Of a stretch of DNA of 13,351 nucleotides, positions 6,847 through 13,350 are shown in pieces. Each line of letters opens with the position of its first letter. Position 1 is the stretch's first letter. Source of the stretch: Gorillibacterium sp. (GTDB lineage: Bacteria > Bacillota > Bacilli > Paenibacillales > NBRC-103111). Location: contig JACMJI010000286.1 of NCBI GenBank assembly GCA_014380705.1, forward strand, positions 1 through 13,351. Direction: 5' to 3'. Below the pieces are notes generated by a model, which saw only the letters and a program-made list of their open reading frames with translations, did not search any database and was not told the DNA's origin. A program made the translations under genes and the position numbers.

Positions 6847-7998
6847 ATGAAAGGCTATTATTTTGATCATGCCGCTTCTTCTTGGCCAAAGCCACCTCAG
6901 GTAACAGAAGCGATGGTTAAGTGGATGGAAGGGAATGGAGCCAACCCAGGAAGGGGTGGCCATCACTTAGCCATGGAGGCTTCGCGGGCTATATATCGCT
7001 GCAGGGTGAGCTTGGCGCAGTTATTCAACATTGCGAATCCAAATGATATTAGCTTTACTGCAAATGCAACCGAAGCACTTAACTTAGCCATTAAAGGTTT
7101 TCTCCGCCGCGGAGATCATGTTATCAGTACAGAACTCGAACATAATTCAGTTAGACGTCCTTTAGAATGGGTTAGTCAAGAAAAGCAAGTTGAAATCACT
7201 TACGTGCCTGCAGATAAGCAAGGGCGGATTCAGCTTAATGAAGTGAACAAAGCGTTTCGCAATAATACAAAACTGCTGGTATGCAGTCACGCTTCAAATC
7301 TGCTAGGTAGTATTCTGCCTGTGCAAAAGCTAGGAGAAATGTGTAAAGCAAAGGGTGTCCGATTGTTGGTTGATGCTGCTCAGACGGCAGGAACGTATCC
7401 CATTGATGTGGAAAGTATGGGAATAGACATGCTGGCATTTCCGGGGCATAAAGGACTGCTTGGTCCGCAAGGAACAGGCGGCTTGTATATTCACCCAGAC
7501 CTAGAGGTAGAACCCTTGTTTCATGGAGGAACGGGAAGCCAATCTGAAGAAATCCAGCAGCCAAATATCCGGCCAGACCGCTATGAAGCGGGTACAAGAA
7601 ATACGGTAGGCCTTGTTGGATTGGATCAGGGTGTTCGCTTTATTATGCAGGAGACGATAGCTGAAATCCGGGAGAAAGAAAGCCGGATGATTCGCGTGTT
7701 GTTGAATGGATTAAGTATTTTAAACGGCGTAACTTGTTTTGGCCCACCTATAGGGGAAGAGCGTGTAGGAATTGCAGCTTTTACATTGAGAGATAAAGAT
7801 CCGGCGGAGGTCGCGCATCAACTCGATCGCAGGTACAACATTGCCGTACGTGCTGGATATCATTGCACACCATTAGGACATAAGACAGCGGGTACACTAG
7901 AGACAGGTGCAATCCGAGCGAGTATTGGCTATTTAACGACAATAGATGAAATCGAGTATCTACTTGATGCCGTGGGAAAAATAATGAAGAATGACTAG
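6847..7998 (+). CDS. cysteine desulfurase-like class V aminotransferase
   Basis: PLP-dependent enzyme of the class V (NifS/SufS-like) fold, probably releasing sulfur from cysteine as a protein-bound persulfide. Visible features: DHAASSWPKP near the start, H99 in ELEHN (stacks on PLP in the family), D176 and Q179 in VDAAQTAG, the Schiff-base lysine K202 in FPGHKGLLGPQG, and the active-site cysteine C340 in RAGYHCTPLGHKTAGT. It most resembles the 'cysteine desulfurase family' sometimes encoded beside Se/S carrier-like proteins, rather than the main SufS or IscS, and no suf or isc genes lie nearby. The ATG at 6847 has GGGGAGGG 6 bases upstream; 383 residues is normal for the fold. Downstream, 44 bases separate it from the DUF4446 gene, probably on one transcript. 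Substrate specificity (cysteine versus selenocysteine) cannot be read from sequence. Confidence 0.88.
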   Translation: MKGYYFDHAASSWPKPPQVTEAMVKWMEGNGANPGRGGHHLAMEASRAIYRCRVSLAQLFNIANPNDISFTANATEALNLAIKGFLRRGDHVISTELEHNSVRRPLEWVSQEKQVEITYVPADKQGRIQLNEVNKAFRNNTKLLVCSHASNLLGSILPVQKLGEMCKAKGVRLLVDAAQTAGTYPIDVESMGIDMLAFPGHKGLLGPQGTGGLYIHPDLEVEPLFHGGTGSQSEEIQQPNIRPDRYEAGTRNTVGLVGLDQGVRFIMQETIAEIREKESRMIRVLLNGLSILNGVTCFGPPIGEERVGIAAFTLRDKDPAEVAHQLDRRYNIAVRAGYHCTPLGHKTAGTLETGAIRASIGYLTTIDEIEYLLDAVGKIMKND

Positions 7999-8042
7999 CG
8001 GCATGCACAGCAAGACTGGATCAGATGGAGAGGGATGAAAGT

Positions 8043-8552
8043 ATGGGGGAAGAAACAGTTTTAAGTCCAGAGATCTTTTTTGTTGGGGGAATGGTGTTAT
8101 TCGGATTATCTTTCCTAATGTTCATTGTGCTATGGATACGGTTAGGCAAGCTTAATAAAAGGTACAAGCTGATGCTTAATGGCAAAACAGGGGTAGATTA
8201 TGAAGAACTGCTGATCGGGATTCAAGATCAATTGAATGTATGGGGGAGCCAAACAACTGAAAACTCCCGTGCACTAGGAGCCATGCGGGAGCTGATGAAG
8301 AGTCAGAAGACTCACGTGGAAATGGTTCGCTATAACGCTTTTGATCAAAGTGGAAGTGAAATGAGTTTTTCTATTGCAATTCTGAACGATTACCTGGATG
8401 GTATTGTATTGTCAGGGATTCATAGCAGGGAGCAGACTTATATGTATGCCAAATCGCTCGAAAAGGGCGAATCCAAGCATGTATTATCTCCAGAGGAGAA
8501 AAAGGCAGTTCAACAAGCAAGCGGATCTAGTTCGATAAGAATAGATAAATAA
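8043..8552 (+). CDS. DUF4446 family membrane-anchored protein
   Basis: Conserved protein of unknown function found near parAB/yyaC in spore-forming Firmicutes. Residues 11-33 form one hydrophobic segment followed by a basic stretch (RLGKLNKRYK), which suggests a membrane anchor with a cytoplasmic C-terminal part. Residues about 50-90 are polar and helical. The hallmark block is RYNAFDQSGSEMSFSIAILN (97-116), followed by GIVLSGIHSR and the conserved tail ending near LSPEEKKAVQQA. I chose the ATG at 8043 (169 residues), since GGAGAGGG at 8027-8034 lies 8 bases upstream; the ATG at 8025 has no useful ribosome binding site. It ends facing yyaC on the other strand, with a 47-base convergent gap. 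The role is unknown. Confidence 0.85.
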   Translation: MGEETVLSPEIFFVGGMVLFGLSFLMFIVLWIRLGKLNKRYKLMLNGKTGVDYEELLIGIQDQLNVWGSQTTENSRALGAMRELMKSQKTHVEMVRYNAFDQSGSEMSFSIAILNDYLDGIVLSGIHSREQTYMYAKSLEKGESKHVLSPEEKKAVQQASGSSSIRIDK

Positions 8553-8599
8553 ACAACGAAGAGCAGTAAAAATCTAAAGTGGCAAGGAAGCCAAGCGCT

Positions 8600-9214
8600 C
8601 TATTCTCTGCTTAGGGCAGGGGAGGAAAAAAGGGTGATTCGTCCACAATGAAGCAGAGAGAGATAGATGGCTTTGGCAATAACCTCGGCAAGGTTGAAGA
8701 CCAAGTTCAATCGAGTATTCTGCAGAACAAAGTATTCCATGAAACCCCCGACGTTGACGATACCTGTAATGTGCATATGACCAACCTCAGGAAGCTCCTT
8801 GTTTACGCCAGCGCCGGGCTTTAATGGACCGGGAGAAACCTTAACGTTGCCCACACTAGCAAGCTGTCCGAGGCAGGCGTCGATGCCGACAATGAACGGA
8901 TCGTTATGGTCTCTTTTTATCTCCGATACCGTCTCACTGAGGTTCATTGCATGAACGGGAAATTCTAGGGTACCGTAGAGGGTAATATCACTAAAGTTAT
9001 ATTTTTTTAGCCTTGAACCGACAAGTGGACCAAGAGAATCCCCAGTAGAGCGATCCGTTCCGATACAAACAAAGACGACAGGGCGATAGTTGGGGATCTT
9101 CTGAAAGCACCCGGATAATAGGTTTGCAATACGCATGGCCACTTTCGCTTCATCCCCAGGGAAAATATGGGGGGTAAAAGAGGGGGAAGCATCATATTCG
9201 GGTGAAAGTTTCAT
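8600..9214 (-). CDS. yyaC: spore protease-like protein YyaC
   Basis: YyaC family (DUF1256), distantly related to the GPR spore protease that degrades small acid-soluble proteins; expected in sporulating cells. The 204-residue protein has VFVCIGTDRSTGDSLGPLVG (47-66, with D54 and D59), VGIDACLG (109-116, D112) and the glycine-rich SPGPLKPGAGVNKELP followed by GHMHITGIVNVGGF. Acidic residues at these positions are conserved in the family. The ATG at 9214 has GGAGG 6 bases upstream (9221-9225 on the plus strand). It is the only reverse gene between the mnm operon and the tRNA, and it keeps the position near parAB seen in B. subtilis. Upstream lies a candidate sporulation sigma promoter. Confidence 0.93.
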   Translation of the reverse strand: MKLSPEYDASPSFTPHIFPGDEAKVAMRIANLLSGCFQKIPNYRPVVFVCIGTDRSTGDSLGPLVGSRLKKYNFSDITLYGTLEFPVHAMNLSETVSEIKRDHNDPFIVGIDACLGQLASVGNVKVSPGPLKPGAGVNKELPEVGHMHITGIVNVGGFMEYFVLQNTRLNLVFNLAEVIAKAIYLSLLHCGRITLFSSPALSRE

Positions 9215-9244
9215 AAGAATCCTCCGTCATCGTCTTATTTTTAC

Positions 9245-9274
9245 TAGTATACGAAGGCAATGATAGTTTTATAC
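9245..9274 (-). promoter_or_regulatory. candidate SigF/SigG-type promoter for yyaC
   Basis: On the minus strand GTATA (9274-9270) is followed after 18 bases by TATACTA (9251-9245), 30 bases before the yyaC ATG. GNATA and CATACTA-like boxes at this spacing resemble forespore sigma factor promoters, and yyaC is reported as a forespore gene in B. subtilis. The -10 differs from CATACTA at its first base. Confidence 0.4.
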
Positions 9275-9320
9275 GTAGTGATAGTTAGTTTGTCCAAGTA
9301 TTTTAAAAGGAGGGCAACGG

Positions 9321-9581
9321 ATGCTGCTCATTGCTTTCGACTCCACCCAGCAGGCATTGCGTATGGAAATGCTGCTCGACTACCTGGATATTGAATCCGA
9401 CCCACAACCGACTCCAAAAGTGATTACAGCAGGCTGTGCGATATCCATAGCATTTGAAGAAACGGATTTGTCGGCTGTCGTAAGAATCGTTCAGGAAGAG
9501 AAGGTAGAGATTCGAGGGGTTTTTCGTAAAAATGGGCTAGACTATGAAGAGATTTTCATAGCTGATAAGTTAATTGATTAG
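9321..9581 (+). CDS. DUF3343 putative Se/S carrier-like protein
   Basis: Small 86-residue cytoplasmic protein of the DUF3343 family, which has been proposed to carry sulfur or selenium because of its co-occurrence with selenium genes. It reads LLIAFDSTQQALRME at the start and has the single conserved cysteine C39 in VITAGCAISI. AAGGAGGG lies about 6 bases before the ATG, a strong site. It is divergent from yyaC (106 bases between starts) and 41 bases ahead of the mscS-type gene. A cysteine desulfurase-like gene 1.3 kb upstream could supply its sulfur; this is inference, not shown. No selenium genes (selD, selU and so on) are in the window. Confidence 0.8.
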   Translation: MLLIAFDSTQQALRMEMLLDYLDIESDPQPTPKVITAGCAISIAFEETDLSAVVRIVQEEKVEIRGVFRKNGLDYEEIFIADKLID

Positions 9582-9622
9582 ATAAAACCTTAGGGGTCAT
9601 CAAGGCAGAGGAGGATGTTCAA

Positions 9623-10510
9623 GTGGTAGTAATGGAGGTTATGAACCAATTAGAATCGGCCGGGAGCTATATTCGGGATCTAAAGGATTTCTTCTTGGCG
9701 CCAGAGCATTGGTCAAGCTTACTTTTTACCCTCATAAAGGTGTTATTAATCCTAATTATTGCCCGAGTGGTTAACAAAGTGGCTAAAGCGTCGGTCAAGC
9801 GGGTCGTTAGTGAGCGGCGTACGAAGTATTTGCGGGTTGACGCGCGGCGAGCGACAACAATTGGTGCCTTGCTGCAGAATGTTATTGCCTACGTGGTGAA
9901 TTTTATTGCCATTCTCTTGATCCTGAGTCAATTTAACTTTAACTTGGCACCTCTGCTTGCAGGCGCAGGAGTCCTTGGGCTAGCGATTGGGTTTGGCGCA
10001 CAAAGCATTGTCAAGGATATTATCACGGGATTCTTTATAATATTTGAAGATCAGTTTGCCGTGGGAGACGTTATTAGAACAGGAACGTTTAAGGGGACAG
10101 TGGAGGTTATCGGGTTAAGAGTTACTACAATCCGTGCTTGGACTGGAGAAGTCTACATCGTCCCGAATAGTACGATTCAAGCAGTGACGAACTATTCGAT
10201 CAACAATTCCTTCGCATTGATTGACTTATCGTTTAGCTATGAAGAAGATATTAGTAAGGCAATTAAAGAACTTGATCAAATCTTGTTAACCTTGCATGAG
10301 AGAAATGACAACATCGTTAGTCTTCCGATTGTTAAAGGAATTCAGTCCCTTGGGGAGAGCAACCTATCGGTGCGAATCAGTATAGAATGTCGTCCAAATA
10401 CACGGCAAGGGATCATTAGGGAACTGAACCAGGAGATCGAACGGAAGCTTAAGCTATTACATATGCCAACCGTAAAAGGTGCAGCCTATTTACCAGACGA
10501 GAAGGGGTGA
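9623..10510 (+). CDS. MscS-type small-conductance mechanosensitive channel
   Basis: Membrane channel opened by tension that releases solutes on osmotic downshift. The 295-residue protein has three membrane segments, about 31-51, 84-102 and 107-141. The third is the pore helix with the small-residue pattern GAGVLGLAIGFGAQ (114-127) followed by the kinked part SIVKDIITGFF. The beta domain follows (GDVIRTGTFKGTVEVIGLRVTTIR) with PNSTIQ near 181-186, then the alpha/beta domain. It resembles the short YkuT-like channels of Bacillales. I chose the GTG at 9623, with AGGAGG at 9609-9614 placed 8 bases upstream; ATGs at 9632 and 9641 have worse spacing. Only 5 bases separate its stop from the DUF951 gene, so the two are co-transcribed. 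Confidence 0.93.
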   Translation: MVVMEVMNQLESAGSYIRDLKDFFLAPEHWSSLLFTLIKVLLILIIARVVNKVAKASVKRVVSERRTKYLRVDARRATTIGALLQNVIAYVVNFIAILLILSQFNFNLAPLLAGAGVLGLAIGFGAQSIVKDIITGFFIIFEDQFAVGDVIRTGTFKGTVEVIGLRVTTIRAWTGEVYIVPNSTIQAVTNYSINNSFALIDLSFSYEEDISKAIKELDQILLTLHERNDNIVSLPIVKGIQSLGESNLSVRISIECRPNTRQGIIRELNQEIERKLKLLHMPTVKGAAYLPDEKG

Positions 10511-10515
10511 TAGTG

Positions 10516-10758
10516 ATGGAGCGTAAATCGTTTCAGCTCGGGGATGTCGTGCAGATGAAAAAGCCTCATCCCTGTGGTGTGAATGAGATGGAGGTCATTC
10601 GAATGGGAATGGACATTCGTATTCGCTGCACGGGGTGTAAGCATAGTGTACTGGTCCCTCGTGCTAAATTTGAAAGCAAGATGAAGAAGATCTTGCGCTC
10701 TAACCCAGTATTGGCAGCACAGGAAATAGAAAGACGAACGTACGACGAAGAGGATTGA
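10516..10758 (+). CDS. DUF951 family protein (YyzM-like)
   Basis: Conserved 80-residue cytoplasmic protein, function unknown, related to B. subtilis YyzM. Three cysteines, C20 in PHPCG and C38/C41 in IRCTGCKHSVLVPR, suggest metal binding or a zinc-ribbon-like fold; this is inference. The core FQLGDVVQMKKPHPCG and VIRMGMDIRI are characteristic. I chose the ATG at 10516 on the conserved MERKSFQLGD start; upstream GTG codons at 10507 and 10513 are possible, and GGGGTGAT at 10504-10511 serves as the ribosome binding site. In related genomes this gene often precedes the GTPase gene ychF, which is not found here; a tRNA gene follows instead. Confidence 0.85.
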   Translation: MERKSFQLGDVVQMKKPHPCGVNEMEVIRMGMDIRIRCTGCKHSVLVPRAKFESKMKKILRSNPVLAAQEIERRTYDEED

Positions 10759-10776
10759 ATGGAGAAGAATTTTCCG

Positions 10777-10806
10777 TTGCATACCATGGAGCCCGTATGT
10801 TACAAT
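10777..10806 (+). promoter_or_regulatory. sigma-A promoter for tRNA-Ser
   Basis: TTGCAT (10777-10782), an 18-base spacer and TACAAT (10801-10806), ending 27 bases before the tRNA. The overlapping TATAAT at 10806-10811 has no -35 at a workable distance. Confidence 0.6.
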
Positions 10807-10833
10807 ATAATTTGTCCGTAATGATAGGGCAAT

Positions 10834-10924
10834 GGAGAGGTACCCAAGAGGCCCAAGGGGGCTGACTCGAAATCAGTTAGGCGTGTCAAAGCGTGCGTGG
10901 GTTCGAATCCCACCCTCTCCGCCA
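10834..10924 (+). tRNA. tRNA-Ser (anticodon CGA)
   Basis: A 91-base class II tRNA. The acceptor stem pairs GGAGAGG (10834-10840) with CCTCTCC, followed by discriminator G and an encoded CCA. The anticodon stem is GCTGA (10861-10865) with TCAGT, and the loop CTCGAAA puts CGA at 10868-10870, decoding UCG serine codons. A long variable arm follows, typical of serine tRNAs, and the T arm GTGGG-TTCGAAT-CCCAC is perfect. It has its own promoter and terminator. Confidence 0.96.
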
Positions 10925-10938
10925 TAATAAACTAGGCC

Positions 10939-10964
10939 AACCGTCCATTGTAGGGCGGTTTTTT
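10939..10964 (+). terminator. intrinsic terminator after tRNA-Ser
   Basis: AACCGTCC (10939-10946) pairs with GGGCGGTT (10953-10960) with one G-U pair and a 6-base loop, followed by a T-run to 10964. It lies 14 bases after the tRNA. Confidence 0.85.
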
Positions 10965-10971
10965 GTTTCTC

Positions 10972-11047
10972 TATCAGAATGTATTAAATATGATATTCCA
11001 TTGGCAAACGCACGACGCCACAGGATGTCGACTGATGGTTATCCTTG
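10972..11047 (+). repeat. dispersed intergenic repeat, copy D
   Basis: TATCAGAATGTAT at the start (as in copy A), then CATTGGCAAACG, a diverged GACGCC block, and TTATCCTTGTTGATTA at the end. It lacks the internal CATTCTGATA arm. It begins 7 bases after the T-run of the tRNA-Ser terminator. The next 110 bases up to the methyltransferase gene contain a weak promoter candidate (TTGATT 11048-11053, 16-base spacer, TATGAT 11070-11075). Confidence 0.7.
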
Positions 11048-11157
11048 TTGATTATAAGGACGAATATTGTATGATGGATAGAGTTATGGATAAATCGGTT
11101 ACTACGTTAGACTTGAGCATTTTTGTGATTATAAAAAGCAAGCTACGGGAGGGCGCA

Positions 11158-11952
11158 ATGAAAGAGGCAGGACAACAAAACCAGGAAGCATGGAATACAG
11201 GCACCTATCAAGCTTGGCTTCAGCGGTTTGGCACACCAAAGGAAGCAGCGGATAAGATTATGGAATCTCCAGAGAAGCGAGTCGGTGCTGCTCTTCATCA
11301 TATGGGAACGACTGTAAAGGGAAAGAAAATTGCCAATCTCCTTGGGTCGAATGGAAATAAAGCCGTTGCGCTCGCTTTGCTTGGAGCGAAGGTGACGATC
11401 GTCGATTTTAGTGAGGAGAACCAAAGGTATGCACTAGAGCTTGCTGATGCAGCAGGGGTAGACATTCGTTACGTAGTATCTGATGTTCTAAAGCTGCCTG
11501 CTGATGAATGGACAGGCGAATTTGATGTTGTATTTATGGAATTTGGGATTCTTCATTATTTTCAGGATTTGCTGCCCCTATTTAAGGTAGTTGCACGAAT
11601 ACTCTGTAAGGGCGGAGTATTGGTCCTTCAGGATTTCCATCCGGTTTCAACTAAATTGATCTCATCGAAGGGTACAACGGCAAATATTCGCAAGCACAAG
11701 GTAACGGGGGATTATTTTGACACTGCGTTAACGGAGAAGGATGCTGCGTTCAGCAAATTTGCATCAGACAATAAGGAAATGGACGCCTCACCGAAGGTCT
11801 ATTTGCGGAATTGGACATTAGGGGAAATTGTGACCGCGGTAGCAGATTCAGGTTTGGTTATCAAAAAACTAGAGGAACTTCCGAATTTGTCTTCCGATGT
11901 TTTTGACAAAGGGATTCCCAAAACCTTCACGCTGATAGCAAACAACCAATAG
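11158..11952 (+). CDS. class I SAM-dependent methyltransferase, substrate unknown
   Basis: A 264-residue soluble methyltransferase. Motif I reads IANLLGSNGNKAVALALLGA (58-77), a variant of the usual DxGxGxG seen in a Bacillales subfamily. Motif II is TIVDFS (80-85), motif III is VSDVLKLP (107-114), and the FDVVFMEFGILHYF (122-135) and GGVLVLQDFHP (152-162) strands follow. The frame is open from 10963, but the ATG at 11158 is the start: GGAGG at 11148-11152 is 5 bases upstream, and the earlier part runs through the intergenic repeat and is not conserved-looking protein. It stands alone between a tRNA gene and a convergent small gene, so it may be an accessory insertion at the tRNA. The sequence shows no substrate hint. 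Confidence 0.85.
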   Translation: MKEAGQQNQEAWNTGTYQAWLQRFGTPKEAADKIMESPEKRVGAALHHMGTTVKGKKIANLLGSNGNKAVALALLGAKVTIVDFSEENQRYALELADAAGVDIRYVVSDVLKLPADEWTGEFDVVFMEFGILHYFQDLLPLFKVVARILCKGGVLVLQDFHPVSTKLISSKGTTANIRKHKVTGDYFDTALTEKDAAFSKFASDNKEMDASPKVYLRNWTLGEIVTAVADSGLVIKKLEELPNLSSDVFDKGIPKTFTLIANNQ

Positions 11953-12041
11953 ATGCTTAAGTTACATAACCCCCAGATCACTTCACCATCCATCCTTACG
12001 CTTGAGGGCAATACGTTTCGAAATATTAAGAAATAGGCAGC

Positions 12042-12065
12042 AAAAAAGCCGCTTAAATGCGGCTT
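12042..12065 (-). terminator. intrinsic terminator for the YjzC-like gene
   Basis: On the minus strand AAGCCGC, loop ATTTAA, GCGGCTT, then TTTTTT (12047-12042 region). It lies 16 bases past the gene's stop. On the plus strand the hairpin has no T-run, so it is weaker for the methyltransferase gene. Confidence 0.8.
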
Positions 12066-12080
12066 AGACAAGCAGTTTAT

Positions 12081-12266
12081 TCAATTGCGATGCTTACGTG
12101 TCCATTTGCGGTTGTGATTTGTTGTCTTAGGGAAGGCTTCGCCCTTTCCTAAGGTGATAATTAGAGGATTGTTGATTCCCATAATATTGTCATTCTCACC
12201 AATTTCGATGTATTCCCCTTCATTAGGCGCATGCTCGCCTGGATTGAATTCGGTTTTTTCACCCAT
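12081..12266 (-). CDS. YjzC-like small protein
   Basis: A 61-residue hydrophilic protein resembling the YjzC family of Bacillales, whose role is not known. The family pattern is visible: FNPGEHAPNEGEYIEIGE near the start and KGEAFPKTTNHNRKWTRK at the end. I chose the ATG at 12266, because GGAGGTGAT (12279-12271 on the plus strand) lies 4 bases upstream; the upstream ATG at 12281 overlaps that ribosome binding site. It stands alone on the reverse strand between two forward units and ends in its own terminator. I see no convincing promoter box upstream (12282-12360). Confidence 0.8.
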   Translation of the reverse strand: MGEKTEFNPGEHAPNEGEYIEIGENDNIMGINNPLIITLGKGEAFPKTTNHNRKWTRKHRN

Positions 12267-12385
12267 GTCGATCACCTCCATCGTCGCTTAGTTTGGACAA
12301 GAGGCTAGTGTTTCATGCAAGAAGGCTGCTCAAAACATTTGAAAGCTAGCGTTATCCTCTTAATAGAAGCCATCAGGGGTAAACC

Positions 12386-12414
12386 TTGTATTAATTTGTG
12401 AAAAATGTTATATT
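12386..12414 (+). promoter_or_regulatory. sigma-A promoter for rpsF-ssb
   Basis: TTGTAT (12386-12391), a 17-base spacer and TATATT (12409-12414). It leaves a leader of about 105 bases before rpsF. Confidence 0.75.
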
Positions 12415-12446
12415 AAAAAATGTGCGAGTTTCTGTAGATAGTTCTC

Positions 12447-12504
12447 GCTCCTTGCTCCTTCGACATTTACGAATGTCCGCTAAGCCCAGGAGGGAGCCGC
12501 TAAG
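12447..12504 (+). promoter_or_regulatory. candidate S6:S18 autoregulatory leader of rpsF
   Basis: The leader folds into an outer stem, GCTCC (12447-12451) with GGAGC (12493-12497) and CTCCT (12455-12459) with AGGAG (12488-12492), around a hairpin GACATT-TACG-AATGTC (12462-12477). CCGCTAAG occurs twice, at 12477-12484 and 12497-12504. An S6:S18-binding mRNA leader ahead of rpsF is established in many bacteria and has a conserved CCG element. My match is from the position, the fold and the CCG motif only. Confidence 0.55.
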
Positions 12505-12527
12505 ACCATAAGGAGGTGAATCGATTA

Positions 12528-12812
12528 ATGCGTAAGTATGAAGTAATGTATATTGTTCGTCCGGATGTAGAAGAACAAAATCTTCAGTCCCTAGTCGAGA
12601 AGTTTCAAGGCATCATCAACAACGGTGGCGAAGTGACGAAACACGATGTCATGGGTAAACGCCGTCTCGCGTACGAGATCAAGAAGTTCCGCGATGGATT
12701 TTATGTTCTCGTTCATTTCAACGCAACTCCAGCAGTTGTAGTTGAACTTCAACGCGTGATGAAGATTTCTGATGAAATCATTCGTTACCTGATCGTTAAT
12801 GACGTAGCTTAA
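12528..12812 (+). CDS. rpsF: 30S ribosomal protein S6
   Basis: A 94-residue small-subunit protein that binds 16S rRNA as a heterodimer with S18. MRKYEVMYIVRPDVEE at the start, GKRRLAYEIKKFRDGFYVL (43-61) and KISDEIIRYLIV (79-90) are typical of S6. The ATG at 12528 gives the conserved MRKYEVMYI start; AAGGAGGTGA at 12510-12519 is the ribosome binding site, and the in-frame GTG at 12516 overlaps it. First gene of the rpsF-ssb(-rpsR) operon; rpsR would lie beyond the window. Length is close to the 95 residues of B. subtilis S6. Confidence 0.97.
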   Translation: MRKYEVMYIVRPDVEEQNLQSLVEKFQGIINNGGEVTKHDVMGKRRLAYEIKKFRDGFYVLVHFNATPAVVVELQRVMKISDEIIRYLIVNDVA

Positions 12813-12864
12813 TCTGTTACAGCCGTAGCTGTCCGTTTATTTGCCGCCGTGAGGAGGATATCAG

Positions 12865-13350
12865 ATGTTAAATCGCGTTATTCTTATTGGAAGATTAACA
12901 CGTGATCCCGAGCTTCGTTATACACCAGCCGGTGTTGCCGTTACGCAGTTTACCCTAGCGGTTGATCGTAATTTTGCTACCCAGCAAAAGGAGAAAGAAG
13001 CCGATTTCATACCGGTCGTTACCTGGCGTCAGTTGGCAGAAACCTGTGCCAATTACTTGCGTAAAGGCCGTTTAGCCGCAGTGGAAGGCCGTCTTCAAAT
13101 TCGCAACTATGACAACAACGAGGGCCGCAAGGTTTATGTGACCGAAGTGATCGCAGACAACGTGCGCTTTTTGGAGTCGTCAGGCTCGTCGAACCGTGAA
13201 GGTGGAAGCCCAGGAGGCAATAGCCGTGATGAAGTGCCGGGAAACCGACAACAACAAAGCGGCAGTGGAAGTGGTAGACGAGATCATCAGGATCCCTTCG
13301 CGGACGACGGCAAGCCGATTGATATATCGGATGATGATTTGCCATTTTAG
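12865..13350 (+). CDS. ssb: single-stranded DNA-binding protein SSB (SsbA)
   Basis: Binds single-stranded DNA in replication, recombination and repair. Residues 1-105 form the OB fold: [53 protein letters not shown] and [10 protein letters not shown]. Residues about 106-150 are a Gly/Ser/Gln-rich disordered linker, and the end is SDDDLPF, the acidic tip that recruits partner proteins. At 161 residues it is near the usual 160-180. GAGGAGG lies 7 bases before the ATG. It follows rpsF by 52 bases with no terminator between, the standard rpsF-ssb-rpsR order. The stop is one base before the window's end, so the gene is complete. Confidence 0.97.
   Translation: MLNRVILIGRLTRDPELRYTPAGVAVTQFTLAVDRNFATQQKEKEADFIPVVTWRQLAETCANYLRKGRLAAVEGRLQIRNYDNNEGRKVYVTEVIADNVRFLESSGSSNREGGSPGGNSRDEVPGNRQQQSGSGSGRRDHQDPFADDGKPIDISDDDLPF

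Noticed and set aside
8306..8321. CACGTG-containing sequence resembling parS in the DUF4446 gene
   Set aside because: Only about 10 of 16 positions match TGTTNCACGTGAAACA; the outer bases that define parS are lost.
8553..8599. Terminator between the convergent DUF4446 and yyaC genes
   Set aside because: Only a 4-bp hairpin (TGGC with GCCA) and a distant, broken T-run on the minus strand; too weak to annotate.
10834..10924. Integration (att) site at tRNA-Ser for a genomic island
   Set aside because: I found no second copy of the tRNA 3' end downstream and no integrase gene in the window.
13019..13345. Reverse-strand open frame opposite ssb
   Set aside because: It lies antisense to a well-conserved SSB gene and has low-complexity Cys/His/Arg-rich translation typical of an antisense shadow.
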